From contig NZ_BSSQ01000005.1 in assembly GCF_030161375.1 (NCBI RefSeq), positions 1 through 64,000 on the forward strand: a stretch of DNA of 64,000 nucleotides, written 5' to 3'. How positions within the stretch are numbered: the stretch's first letter is position 1; each line of letters opens with the position of its first letter. The stretch is from Paenibacillus glycanilyticus. Its GTDB lineage: Bacteria; Bacillota; Bacilli; Paenibacillales; Paenibacillaceae. The notes under the pieces were generated by a model that saw only the letters and a list, made by a program, of their open reading frames with translations, was not told the DNA's origin and made no database searches. Of this stretch, positions 6,175-16,100 are shown in pieces. The position numbers and the translations under genes were made by a program.

Positions 6175-7068
6175 TTACACTTCCATTACATAAGGAATAT
6201 CGTCCCGCCAACCGATTTCCACTTTGGACAAATACCAGGTCTTTCCGTGGTCGTTATTTCCTTGGTAGAACAGGTAAGTGCGTTTATCTTCGTCCTCAAA
6301 CAAGAACGGATGCCCTGATTCGCTGGCATTCCAGCTTCCCGGTTCGCCGCAAGGGAGCAGCGGTTCCGTAAATAGCCGCTCCCAGCGGACGCCATCGCGG
6401 CTAACCGCGCAGCCGATCTGCTGAGGTTCGTTGTTGTAAGCTCCGGCGTAGAACATGTACAGCTTGCCGTCTCTCTTATGCATGGCGGCTGCTTCGATGC
6501 ACTTGCCTTCCCAGGCAAGTTCCGGTTGCAGGATCGACTCGGCGCAAATTTGCGTCCAGTCTTCTCTTCCATAATCTGAATGGATTGGCGCAGCAGCCAC
6601 GCCTTGCATTTGAATTTCTCCCAGCGGATCACGCGTGGCGAAGTAGAGCAATAGCCGTCCATCATGCTCAATGACATCAGCGTCAATAGCGCGTCCGTTA
6701 TTCCAATCTCCGGTTGGCGCGAATACCGGATTGGTTGCATTTTTGGCAAACGTTAACCCGTCTTCCGAAACGGCGTGGCAAATCGCATCCTTCGGAAAGT
6801 TGCCGTACGTTTGATAAAACAGATGAATACGGCCCTCTAGCACAATCGCTCCCGGCGCGCAAATCCCCTTCGCTTCGCATTCCTGTTCGATTGGAACTTC
6901 TCCGACTTTCGTCCAATGCTCCAAATCGCTGCTTTCGGCAATTCCAATTCCCCAGCGGCCGTCCATAAACGGCCCTCTGGAATAATACATCCAATACTTC
7001 CCTTTATACCGGACAACGGCAGGGTCTTTAGCGTATGGAACACCGGCTGTCGTATCTGCAAATCTCAT
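6175..7068 (-). CDS. Five-bladed beta-propeller glycosidase (GH43/GH32/GH130-like)
   Basis: 297 residues. The start ATG (7066-7068) follows AGGAGGGG. Repeated blade motifs are visible: DPAVVRYKGKYWMYYSR at about 15-31, GIGIAESSDLEHW, GRIHLFYQTYG, GRLLLYFATRDP, GKLYMFYAGAYN and RTYLFYQGNND. The N-terminal aspartate in KDPAVV, a second in RAIDADVI and a glutamate in GKCIEAAAM are placed like the catalytic triad of clan GH-F enzymes. No signal peptide is present, so it acts in the cytoplasm, probably on oligosaccharides imported by the adjacent transporter. It is the last gene of the regulator-transporter cluster and its binding site overlaps the end of the binding-protein gene. The exact family and substrate cannot be set from sequence by eye. 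Confidence 0.75.
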   Translation of the reverse strand: MRFADTTAGVPYAKDPAVVRYKGKYWMYYSRGPFMDGRWGIGIAESSDLEHWTKVGEVPIEQECEAKGICAPGAIVLEGRIHLFYQTYGNFPKDAICHAVSEDGLTFAKNATNPVFAPTGDWNNGRAIDADVIEHDGRLLLYFATRDPLGEIQMQGVAAAPIHSDYGREDWTQICAESILQPELAWEGKCIEAAAMHKRDGKLYMFYAGAYNNEPQQIGCAVSRDGVRWERLFTEPLLPCGEPGSWNASESGHPFLFEDEDKRTYLFYQGNNDHGKTWYLSKVEIGWRDDIPYVMEV

Positions 7069-7079
7069 CTGTACCCCTC

Positions 7080-8703
7080 CTATTTCTGAATGAATTTCCA
7101 CATATCTTTCGCTAGGAAAGCCGTATCTTTGTTCTCGTCATACCACTTCGCATAGAACTCCTCAAGCTTCTCTCCGCCTGATTTCTGCCACAAGCTCTTC
7201 GCGTCGGCAAAAGCTTGATCCACGCTATAAGACGAACCGGATACGATCGCTTTGTTATAGAAATCCACGATTTTAGATACGTTCGTATTAACGACCTTGA
7301 GATCCTCCGGCAGCGCAGGCATGTGCTCGCTGTAAGTAATTGGCGCATATTGCACGTCAGGACTCAAATTCGCTTCCGTTGTTTTCCTTAATCAGCTCGA
7401 TGAAATCCTTTTGCAGCGGCTGGCTGGCATCCAACTGGCTCGCCGTGCTAGCGCAAGGCTCTAGCTCGATCTGCTGCAACAGGAGCTGGAAGTCGTTATT
7501 CCACGTTACTTCTTTGCTGAACTGCTCCAGATCCTTCGGCACATAACAGCCGTTTGCGTTCTTGGCCGAATCAACATCCGGCGTGCCGTAACGCAGAATT
7601 TCCCCCGTTGTTTTCGAAGCCATAAAATCGATATATTTCATTGCCGCTTCCGGATCTTTTGTTTTTGCGTTGATGACCGTCGTCATTTGAACCGGATTAT
7701 TCACGCCAACCGCGAAACGTCCGTAAGTGGATGCCGGCAGCTTGATCGCCTTCACCTCGGCACTAGGCACATTCTTCTTAAGCGGTTCATAATAGGTGCT
7801 GAAATTCAAAGGGTCAATCGTTCGTCCGACAAAAATGCCCGTCTTGCCGTTAATCCAATCCTGCAACGACTTCTGGCCGTTTTTGTCCGACAAGAAATCT
7901 TTGTCTGCAAGGCCCGCATCATATAGCTGCTTCTTGAACGTTACCGCAGCTTGCGCCCTGTCCCAATCGTGAACGAGCTTGCCGTCTTCCAATACCCATG
8001 ATACGTCCTGGAACATCGTTGAGATCGCTCCGCCGGTTTCACCGCTAAGCGCAATGCCGTAAGTATCCTTCTTGCCGTTGCCGTCAGGATCGTTCTCGGT
8101 AAACGCTTTAGCAACATTGAACAATTCTTCTACCGTCTGCGGCTCCTGCAAGCCAAGCTTCTTCAGCCAATCTTCGCGTATGAACAACGCTTGAAAGCCT
8201 GCGAGCTTCTGCACGCGGCCGAATTCATATTGCTTGCCGTCGGATTTCGTGCTGGCTTTTTTGAGCTCCGGGTATTTGGCCATCAGTTCCTTATATGTCG
8301 TGCTGTATTTCTCAATCAGGTCGTCTACCGGAATAATCTGCTTCTGTTGGTAGAGCTGATCGCGGAAGTTGGCATCGAACTCTTCAATGACGTCAGGCGC
8401 GTTGCCCGAAGAGAACAATATATTAAGCTTCTGCACGGACTCTCCTCGAGGAATAGGTACGTATTTCGCATTAACCGGGCCATTCTCGTTCAGCCATTTC
8501 GTCCAACGGTTGTTATCGATCGTTCCCATCCCTTGAGGAATATTGCCGCGATCGTAAATCGTAACCGACAGATTAGGCTTGGCGGCTGAACCGCCAGCCC
8601 CTTCCTCCTTCGAATCGCTATTGCTCGAGCAAGCGACCAGCATAACTCCGCATGCAAGCGGCAGCACTGCAGCTGCCAGCGTGTTTCTTTGCCAAATTTT
8701 CAT
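7080..8703 (-). pseudogene. LplA-type sugar-binding lipoprotein with a single-base frameshift
   Basis: The first frame (7357-8703) encodes a lipoprotein starting MKIWQRNTLAAAVLP with the lipobox LVACSS; the ATG at 8701-8703 follows AAGGGG. It ends early after KENNGSEFES. The next frame picks up as TTEANLSPDVQYAPITYSEH and runs to a TAG at 7080-7082. Removing one T from the TTTT run at 7382-7385 (one A on the coding strand) would restore a single protein of about 540 residues, the normal size of LplA-like extracellular solute-binding proteins in Paenibacillaceae. The missing part is the last 15 to 20 percent, including one lobe's C-terminal helices. It may be a real mutation or a sequencing error in a short homopolymer. 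Partners are the two permeases just upstream. Confidence 0.8.
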
Positions 8704-8731
8704 AGACCTTATCCCCTTCTCGTCTTTTTCC

Positions 8732-9607
8732 TTATCCTTTAACGGCGCCAATCATAACGCCCTTCACGAAATGCTTTTGCAAAAACGGATATACGATCAT
8801 AATCGGAAGCACCATGACCATAATTGCGGCCGAGTTGATTTCTTCCGGAGTCAGCAGAATTTGATCGGCACTGTCCGAACTGTTCATCTGGGCCAGCATC
8901 GTCTGGCTCTGAATCATCTGTTGAACGAGAACGGAAAGGTTGTATTTCGTTGTATCGTTCATGTACATCAACACGTTAAAGAAAGAATTCCAGTACCCAA
9001 CGCCGTAGAAAAGCGCAAGCGTCGTAAGAACGGGCATCGAGAGCGGCAATACGATTTTCGCTAAGTACAGCCAGTCTCCGCAGCCGTCAATCCGGGCGGC
9101 ATCGTCTAGTTCCGTCGGAATATTCTCCATAAAGGACCGAAGCACAAGCAGATTAAACGTACTGATCAAGCCCGGCAGCCAGAGCGCCCCGTAGGTATTC
9201 AGCAATCCAAAACTTTTTATCGTCAAAAAGGTTGGAATTAGACCTCCGCCAAATAGCAAAGTAAATATGATTGCAAACGTATACAGTTTTCTGCCGTAAA
9301 AGTAAGTTCGCGTCAGCGGGTATGCCGCCAGAATCGTAAAAATCATGCTGAGGACAACCCCGACCGCCGTAATCTGAACGCTATTCCACAAGGACCGCAG
9401 AATCGGCGTTCCCTCAAACAACTGCTGGTACGAATGAAGCGAGAAGCCGATTGGAAAGACCGTTACCCACCCCGACGCCACCGCATGCGTATCGCTAATC
9501 GATAAGGAAACAATGTGGATCAGCGGAAATAAGCAGAGGAGTCCCGCAACTACGAGTATCGCATAAAAGACGGATACCATTATTTTTTCGCCTGCCGATA
9601 ATTGCAT
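8732..9607 (-). CDS. Carbohydrate ABC transporter permease (YtcP/LplC type)
   Basis: 291 residues, six membrane helices. The EAA-type cytoplasmic loop reads IPTELDDAARIDGCGDW (about 180-196), matching the CUT1 permease motif EAAxxDGA with D-D-A-A-R-I-D-G. The family hallmark FGGGLIPTF is present at about 120. The start ATG (9605-9607) follows AGGGAGGAG. It forms the membrane channel with the LplB-like permease directly upstream (14-base gap) and receives substrate from the LplA-like lipoprotein downstream. No ATPase gene is nearby; this transporter class commonly uses a shared MsmX-type ATPase encoded elsewhere. Confidence 0.9.
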   Translation of the reverse strand: MQLSAGEKIMVSVFYAILVVAGLLCLFPLIHIVSLSISDTHAVASGWVTVFPIGFSLHSYQQLFEGTPILRSLWNSVQITAVGVVLSMIFTILAAYPLTRTYFYGRKLYTFAIIFTLLFGGGLIPTFLTIKSFGLLNTYGALWLPGLISTFNLLVLRSFMENIPTELDDAARIDGCGDWLYLAKIVLPLSMPVLTTLALFYGVGYWNSFFNVLMYMNDTTKYNLSVLVQQMIQSQTMLAQMNSSDSADQILLTPEEINSAAIMVMVLPIMIVYPFLQKHFVKGVMIGAVKG

Positions 9608-9621
9608 GTTGTTCTCCTCCC

Positions 9622-10521
9622 TTACCACAATCCGCTGCCGAATTTGCGCGCAATTCGGTTAGTGATGATGACTAGAATTAAACTAACGATAGATTCAAAC
9701 AATCCGATCGCAGCCGTTAGACTAAATTGAGAGCCCATTAAGCCAATCTTATAAATGTAAGTCGAAATAACTTCCGAGATATTGGAAACCGTCGAGTTCT
9801 GAAGCATAAATACTTGATCGAAGCCAACTTCCATAACCCGGCCCATCGATAAAATAAACATTAATACCACGGTGGAGCTTATCCCCGGCAAAGTAACATG
9901 CCAAATCTGCTTCCACTTATTCGCCCCGTCCAAGCCGGCAGCCTCATATAAACTGCTGTCGATGCTGCCAAGAGCCGCCAAATAGACGATTGCGCTAAAG
10001 CCAGCTTCCTTCCAAATGCCCGAACTTACGAATATGGCAAGCCAGGAGCCCTCGTGATAGAGAAAAGCGAACGAATGCCCGAATAGAGATTTCCACAGCT
10101 CGTTAACAACGCCGGATTGTTGGGAGAACACGGTCACGATAATTCCCGCTACGATGATCCACGAGAAGAAATGGGGCAGAAAAATAAGCGTCTGCACGAG
10201 TCGTTTGAACCACATCGCCTTGACTTCATTCAGCATAATGGCGAGCAGGATCGGAAACGGGAACCCGATAAAAATGGACAGAAGACTGAGAAGAAGCGTG
10301 TTCCGTATGATTTGTATCGTGGCAGGCGTACTGAACAAAACGCGAAAATTATCAAGGCCCACCCACGGGCTATGCCAGATGCCGTCGCCGAAATTGTAGT
10401 GCTTGAACGCCATGATGCTTCCGGCCATCGGCATATATTTAAAGGCTATGAAGAACACAATGACTGGCGCAAACATCACGTATAAGGATAGATTGCGCTT
10501 CCAAATCGAATTGCCGATCAG
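9622..10521 (-). CDS. Carbohydrate ABC transporter permease (LplB type)
   Basis: About 299 residues with six membrane helices. The EAA loop reads SSLYEAAGLDGANKWKQI (about 195-212), the CUT1 signature. An upstream TTG (10582-10584) is open in frame, but it lies at the predicted transcription start of the promoter at 10590-10619. The best binding site, AGGGAGGTGA at 10524-10533, points to a start at CTG 10519-10521 or the ATC just after it. I use 10521 with low certainty. The protein then begins IGNSIWKRNLSLYVMFAPV, typical for the family. First gene of the transporter operon. Confidence 0.85.
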   Translation of the reverse strand: MIGNSIWKRNLSLYVMFAPVIVFFIAFKYMPMAGSIMAFKHYNFGDGIWHSPWVGLDNFRVLFSTPATIQIIRNTLLLSLLSIFIGFPFPILLAIMLNEVKAMWFKRLVQTLIFLPHFFSWIIVAGIIVTVFSQQSGVVNELWKSLFGHSFAFLYHEGSWLAIFVSSGIWKEAGFSAIVYLAALGSIDSSLYEAAGLDGANKWKQIWHVTLPGISSTVVLMFILSMGRVMEVGFDQVFMLQNSTVSNISEVISTYIYKIGLMGSQFSLTAAIGLFESIVSLILVIITNRIARKFGSGLW

Positions 10522-10589
10522 ACTCACCTCCCTGATAGTAAACGTATAAGGCGTCAGCGTCTCCTGCAGGTAAGACCTGAACAACTCTC

Positions 10590-10619
10590 ACTATACGGGA
10601 AGGCTTGCATAGGCTTCAA
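10590..10619 (-). promoter_or_regulatory. Sigma-A-type promoter of the LplB operon
   Basis: On the minus strand TTGAAG (10614-10619) and TATAGT (10590-10595) are separated by 18 bases, close to the consensus. Transcription would begin near 10583, leaving a leader of about 60 bases before the permease start. The divergent-size AraC regulator gene just upstream is the likely controller. Confidence 0.5.
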
Positions 10620-10662
10620 TTTCCTTTTTTCCGCGATAAACATTTCGGTTACGATGCGCAAA

Positions 10663-10690
10663 AGCCGCCCTATCTCCGTATAAGGCGGCT
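10663..10690 (-). terminator. Terminator after the AraC-type regulator gene
   Basis: AGCCGCC (10663-10669) pairs with GGCGGCT (10684-10690), followed on the minus strand by TTTTGCG. It separates the regulator from the transporter operon. Confidence 0.65.
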
Positions 10691-10733
10691 CGCTGCGTAT
10701 TGAATTAACCTTTTTCGCCAATTAACCTTTTGG

Positions 10734-12974
10734 TCATGAGCGCTGATTCAGCTTGCGATATTCGCCGGGAGTCAGTTCTTCCCGCTTCTTAAACGCGCGT
10801 ATAAAGGAAATGACCTGCATGTACCCCGCTTGCTCCGCGATAGACTGCACGGAATCGGATGTATCGACCAGCAGCCGCTTCGCTTCATCCAGCCGGATAC
10901 GGATTAAATAATCGACGAACCGTTCACCCGTCTCGGCCTTAAATACGCGGCTGAGCATTCGGGTAGACAACTCGAATCTATCGCTTAAATATTGCAAGGA
11001 GAGATCCGGATTACCGAAGTTCCCGTGAAGGAACGTCTTTACCTCTTCGATTAGATGATGGTAATCCTGCGTTTGCTGCCATGCCCCAAGCGAATCGACC
11101 AATTCGGCAAGGCAACGGGTTAATGCGCTTTGCATCTCATCCACCAGGTCTAATGTAGTCAAATCGGTCATCGCCGCGGATGACAATTTCGCTAGATTGC
11201 GTCCATCCGCGTCCTCGGGTATTTCCTGCAGCATTTTATCCAGCTCGTTAAAAAGGCATTGCATCACGTCAAGCACCTTGTCCCGCTGAAGCTGCTCGCT
11301 CCGCATCTCGGCAAACATCGCTTCAAGTCCGGTCAACCATGACGGCTCCGCTGCGCGAATGGTTTTGGCCAAGGACTTGGCCGCTTGCAGGTGGAGATAT
11401 AAGTCGCTTCCGGCACTTGGCTGCACTTCTCTTGCAAAATAAACATGATTGTAGCCGTGAATCGTCCGGTACTCTCCAGCCCGGAGAGCATCCTGGTAGG
11501 AGTGGCCAATATCTTCCGCGTCATGGGCTTCCGTGCCAACATAGACAGATGTCGTAAATTGCAGATTGGAGGACACCCATGACTTCACCGCTTCCGCGAT
11601 GTATTCAATGGAAGCCGCCGCTTTCTCCGGATCGGCGTAGAGAATAGCAACCAGTTGATCGGCTTCCTTCCATTCCAGCCAGATCGTGACTTGCTGGCCT
11701 TGGGCAATTTCCTGCATCACGCCGTGGATGACAAATTTAAATAACTGCTGATCGCGAACGGAATACGTATTGCGGAAATCCTGATAGTTATCCATCTCGA
11801 CAATCATGACCAGCGCGGACGCAAACGTCTCGGGCAGCTTAAGCTGCTCGGCCTCTTGTCTCCATTCATCCGGACTTAAGGAAAATTGGCCGTCAAGCAA
11901 TTCATAGAACCAATACTTCTTGCGGATCGATAAATCCTCAAGATACCTTTTCTCGTATTGATGGGAGTTCTCTACCAGATTATCTAGCGCCGAGGATATA
12001 AAATGAAACTCGTCATGCGCCGTTTTCTTCCCGATAGACAAGCTTCGTTTCAGCGTATAGCGGTCAATCCGAATCATAATCTCTTCAATTGGCTTGTAGT
12101 TTCGATGAGTCATATAAGTCAGAAACAATAAACCAAGCAGCATGAGTCCTAACGCCGGCAGCATCCATGCTTCCAGGAAGGAGGCCATAACGCTTGCCCG
12201 TTCGAATGGCGGCACCTTCACTTCTAACTTCCAGCCCGTATAGGGAGAAATTACGCTGCTCTTCCCCCATTCGCTTGATTGTCCCGAATTCGCCCGCGAA
12301 GGTTCGTCGAAAAACGATTGTCCGTCAGTCCCAATCAATGAAATGGAATCGGTAGCGCTCGCTTTGATGGATTGCAGCATGCTTTGCACGGAACCTACTT
12401 GTATATTAATAACAACCACGCCATTCGGAATGGCCGAAGTAATGGGAAACAGCTTCGCTAATGACACGACTTGAACCGGCCGTGCTTCGCCGATGAATTG
12501 ATTGTAATTGCGCTCTGAGGTCCATTTGCTCCCTAGCCCGTCCTTGAACGCGGCTTCCACAAAAGAACGGTCCGCAAACTGGTCCAGCTTGAACATGGCG
12601 TTGTCCGTAATCACTTCTTGAATAGACGGTTTGTAGAGATAGACATCCCCGGCAAAAGGAAACAACGTCTTCAATTCATTAAGCCTCTGCGTAATCTGAT
12701 ACGCAATGAAAGGCTCTGTTAGCCCTTCCGTATTGTAGTAATTTTTAATCGTCTCGTCCGTGAGCAGTTGCTGAACAATATAATTCTCGATCGTTAGGAA
12801 CGAGGAATCCATCACGTTCATCACATGCTCGGCAAACACGTCGTTTGTATTCTGAATCCGCTCCTTCGTCTCCTCGCTCCAACGATAATAGAACGCCATG
12901 CACAGCAGCAGGACAACAAAAACAAATACGGGCATGTAGGACAACAATAGACGGTAAAACCACTTTCTCTGCAT
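10734..12974 (-). CDS. Membrane-bound AraC-family regulator with extracellular sensor domain
   Basis: 746 residues. The start ATG (12972-12974) follows AGGGGGAAG. A membrane helix at about 8-28 and a second near 280-300 enclose a roughly 250-residue extracellular Cache-like sensor domain. A HAMP-like linker and a long middle region follow. The C-terminus has two helix-turn-helix motifs of the AraC type (LSLQYLSDRFELSTRMLSRV and then VQSIAEQAGYMQVISFIRAF, about 655-725). Such one-protein systems are typical of Paenibacillaceae and usually control an adjacent LplB/YtcP/LplA transporter. The placement here, immediately upstream of such an operon, fits. The ligand is unknown but is probably a sugar or polysaccharide fragment. 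Confidence 0.85.
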   Translation of the reverse strand: MQRKWFYRLLLSYMPVFVFVVLLLCMAFYYRWSEETKERIQNTNDVFAEHVMNVMDSSFLTIENYIVQQLLTDETIKNYYNTEGLTEPFIAYQITQRLNELKTLFPFAGDVYLYKPSIQEVITDNAMFKLDQFADRSFVEAAFKDGLGSKWTSERNYNQFIGEARPVQVVSLAKLFPITSAIPNGVVVINIQVGSVQSMLQSIKASATDSISLIGTDGQSFFDEPSRANSGQSSEWGKSSVISPYTGWKLEVKVPPFERASVMASFLEAWMLPALGLMLLGLLFLTYMTHRNYKPIEEIMIRIDRYTLKRSLSIGKKTAHDEFHFISSALDNLVENSHQYEKRYLEDLSIRKKYWFYELLDGQFSLSPDEWRQEAEQLKLPETFASALVMIVEMDNYQDFRNTYSVRDQQLFKFVIHGVMQEIAQGQQVTIWLEWKEADQLVAILYADPEKAAASIEYIAEAVKSWVSSNLQFTTSVYVGTEAHDAEDIGHSYQDALRAGEYRTIHGYNHVYFAREVQPSAGSDLYLHLQAAKSLAKTIRAAEPSWLTGLEAMFAEMRSEQLQRDKVLDVMQCLFNELDKMLQEIPEDADGRNLAKLSSAAMTDLTTLDLVDEMQSALTRCLAELVDSLGAWQQTQDYHHLIEEVKTFLHGNFGNPDLSLQYLSDRFELSTRMLSRVFKAETGERFVDYLIRIRLDEAKRLLVDTSDSVQSIAEQAGYMQVISFIRAFKKREELTPGEYRKLNQRS

Positions 12975-13059
12975 CGTCTTCCCCCTGGTAATCAATAACT
13001 TCATTTAAAATCCTTCTATGAGATTAGCATACATAAATTTTACAAGCGACATAAAAAAA

Positions 13060-13092
13060 GCAGTTCTTCAGATCGTCTGTCTGAAGAACTGC
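13060..13092 (-). terminator. Terminator after the SLH repeat protein gene
   Basis: GCAGTTCTTCAG (13060-13071) and CTGAAGAACTGC (13081-13092) form a perfect 12-bp stem with a TTTTTTT tail on the minus strand. Confidence 0.9.
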
Positions 13093-13112
13093 CTATCTTG
13101 CTTGTTATTTAT

Positions 13113-16100
13113 TTACCCTAGCAAATTGTTAATGGCCGGATCTAATCTCAATACGCGCAATATCGCGGTTAAGGCTTCTGCTCTCGTAAGATTATCGTTT
13201 GGCTTAAATTCGTTTGAACTTTTGCCCTCGATAATTCCGGCATCGGCTGCTTCTTCAATGATTGTGCTGGCCCAATGCTGAGCATCAACATCCAAGAAGG
13301 TATGCCCAGTGCCAGACTTGCTTTCTTGTAAAATAAACAATTTTGAGATTATGCCAACCATCTCGGCACGGGTAATCTTATTATCCGGCGAGAACATGCC
13401 TTTCGGGTAACCGTTAATAACTCCATTGGAAGCGAGAATCTCAATGGACTCCCTTGCCCAGGAATTCTGCGTATCGCCAAACGATTGCTTATCATTTCCT
13501 AATCTTAAGGCAAATGCCTTGGCGATTATGGTGCTGAACTCCGCTCTCGTAATGGTCTCGTCCGGTCTAAAGCTGCCGTCCGTGTAGCCATGGATGATGC
13601 CAATTCGAGCTGCCAATGAGATATCTTTGGAAGCCCAATGGTTCGCCGCATCCCGGAACGTGTTGGAACCACCTCCGGCATTTAAAGCATCTCGAATGAA
13701 CGCTGCAATTCGATCAGAATCTACGAAATCGTAAAATAACTTCTTGGCGGGAGTCGTTACGGGCACCGAACTGCTATTCGCGGTTACCGTCACGGTTATA
13801 TCCACCGATTGAGTCCCATAGGTCCCCTTTATAACCGTGCTTCCTGCCTGTTTGCCCGTAATCGTCGAACCTGTAACGCTCGCGATGGCAGGATTCTGAA
13901 CGGTCCAAGACACCGATGAGGTTACATCCGCCGTGGACTGATCGGAATATTGTGCCGTAATTACAGCGGTAGCCGTTTGCCCAACCGACACACTTACCGA
14001 CGTTGGATTGGCGCTTAAGCTGCTTAAAGCGGTTAAGGTAATTCCTTTTGCCTCGCTGCTACTGCTCTTGGTACCGTCGTTAATAGTGAAGCTAACCGTA
14101 CGCGTTGCCGTATTCGGGCTAACGGCTGTATTGGTATAAGAAATCGCACGCATTGCGCTTTGCCATTGCGCCAAAGTAGCCGAAGCGCCTGATGAGGTTA
14201 GCGTCAATACACCCGTTGATGTATTATAACTGGCTGTAATATTGCCCATGGTCGCTCCATCATTAATGAACGAGAGCTCGTCTTCACCCGCGTGAAAGTT
14301 GCCCGTCAGGGATGCCGTTGCGCTTACGAGAGTTCCATTGTCCAAATCGCTTATCGTCAGCCCGTTGTCTATTGCCACCGGGATCGAAGTTGCTGTATCG
14401 CCGGATCTGAAGCCGGTCGTACCGCTAGTTGTCGTCACGATAGGCGTCTGGTCTATCGCGGTTACCGTAACCGTTCTTGTTGCCGTGTTGCTGGTAACAC
14501 CATTGTCGTCAATCGCGGTAAAACTAACGGTTCGCGTTGCCGTGTCAGGTGTTATAGCCGTATCCGTATAAGTTACCGATCTTAAAGCGCTTTGCCACTC
14601 TGCCAAGGTAGCAGATGCCCCAGCTGATGACAACGCCAACACGCCTGTCGACGCATCATAACTGGCTGCGATGTTGCCCATGGTTACTCCGTCGTTGGTG
14701 AATTGCAATACATCTTCTCCAGCATGGAAATTGCCCGTGATTGCCACTGTTGTGCTTGCAAGCGTTGCGCTGGCACCATTGGTTACCGTCATGCCTGAGT
14801 CGATAACGACTGGTGTGGATGCTGAGTTATCCCCAGCTACGAATGAAGCCGACCCTCCGCTGGCGGCCAAACTCGGAGATCCGCTTACATTTACCATACT
14901 AGTAGAAGCGGCGCTGGTTTTTATGCCATCGTAAACGGTAAAGATGATGGTACGGTTACCTGACTGGGTAGCCGACGTGCTGAATTGAACCGAACTCAAT
15001 GTACTTTGCCACTGGGACAAACTAGCTCCACCGGAAGCATAGATCGTAAGAACGCCTGTGGAAGCATTATAAACTCCGCTAAACCCGCTTAGAAGGTAAA
15101 ACGATAACACATCTCTATTATTAAAACCGTTCGTAATGGAGATGGTTGCACTTTGAAGCGTTCCGTTATCCAAATCGGAGACTGTCACGCCTGGATCAAT
15201 CTTAACGGCAGATGAGCCGGACTGGTAAGAGACGGTCCCTCCTGTCGTCGTCACGATAGGCGTCTGGTCTGTCTCGGTTACCGTAACGGATCTTGTTGCC
15301 GCGTTACTGGTAACTCCACCTCCGTCAATAGCGGTAAAGCTGATCGTACGCGTTGCCGTATTTGGCGTTATGGCTGTGTCCGTGTAACTCACTGATCTTA
15401 AAGCGCTTTGCCACTGTGCCAAGGTGGCAGATGCCCCAGCTGATGACAACGTCAACACGCCTGTCGACGCATCATAACTGGCTGTGATGTTGCCCATGGT
15501 TACTCCGTCGTTTGTGAATTGCAATACATCTTCTCCAGCATGGAAATTGCCCGTGATTGCCACTGTGGTGCTTGCAAGTGTTGCGCTGGCACCATTGGTT
15601 ACCGTCATGCCTGAGTCGATAACGACTGGTGTGGATGCTGAGTTATCCCCAGCTACGAATGAAGCCGACCCTCCGCTCGCAGTAAGGATGAGTCCTGTGA
15701 ACACATTTACTGATTTGGTAGCAGCAGCGCTGATTTTCGTCCCGTCATTTATCGTAAAATTGATTATGCGATTACCTGGAATAGCGATGCTCCCCGTCGA
15801 GAAATGAATTCCTCTCAAAGCATTTTGCCATTGTGCCAAAGTCGCGGTTGCTCCGGCAGAAGTGAGCGTCAGCACACCCGTGCCTGAATTATAACTGCCT
15901 ACAATATTGCCAAATATGTTAGTATCTGTATTGGTGTAACTCAACGCATCTCCAGTTTGAAAACCGGCTCCGATACTTACTGTTGCACTAGCCTGAGTCA
16001 CATTGTCTAGATCAGATACCGTCACGCCAGAATCGATCGTAACGGCAGACGCTCCAGAAGTGTAAGAGGCTATCCCGCCGGTTGTCGTCACAATAGGCGT

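Noticed and set aside
14292..15807. Several plus-strand frames inside the SLH gene
   Set aside because: They repeat because the coding strand repeats; they are mirror images of the protein modules and have no independent support.
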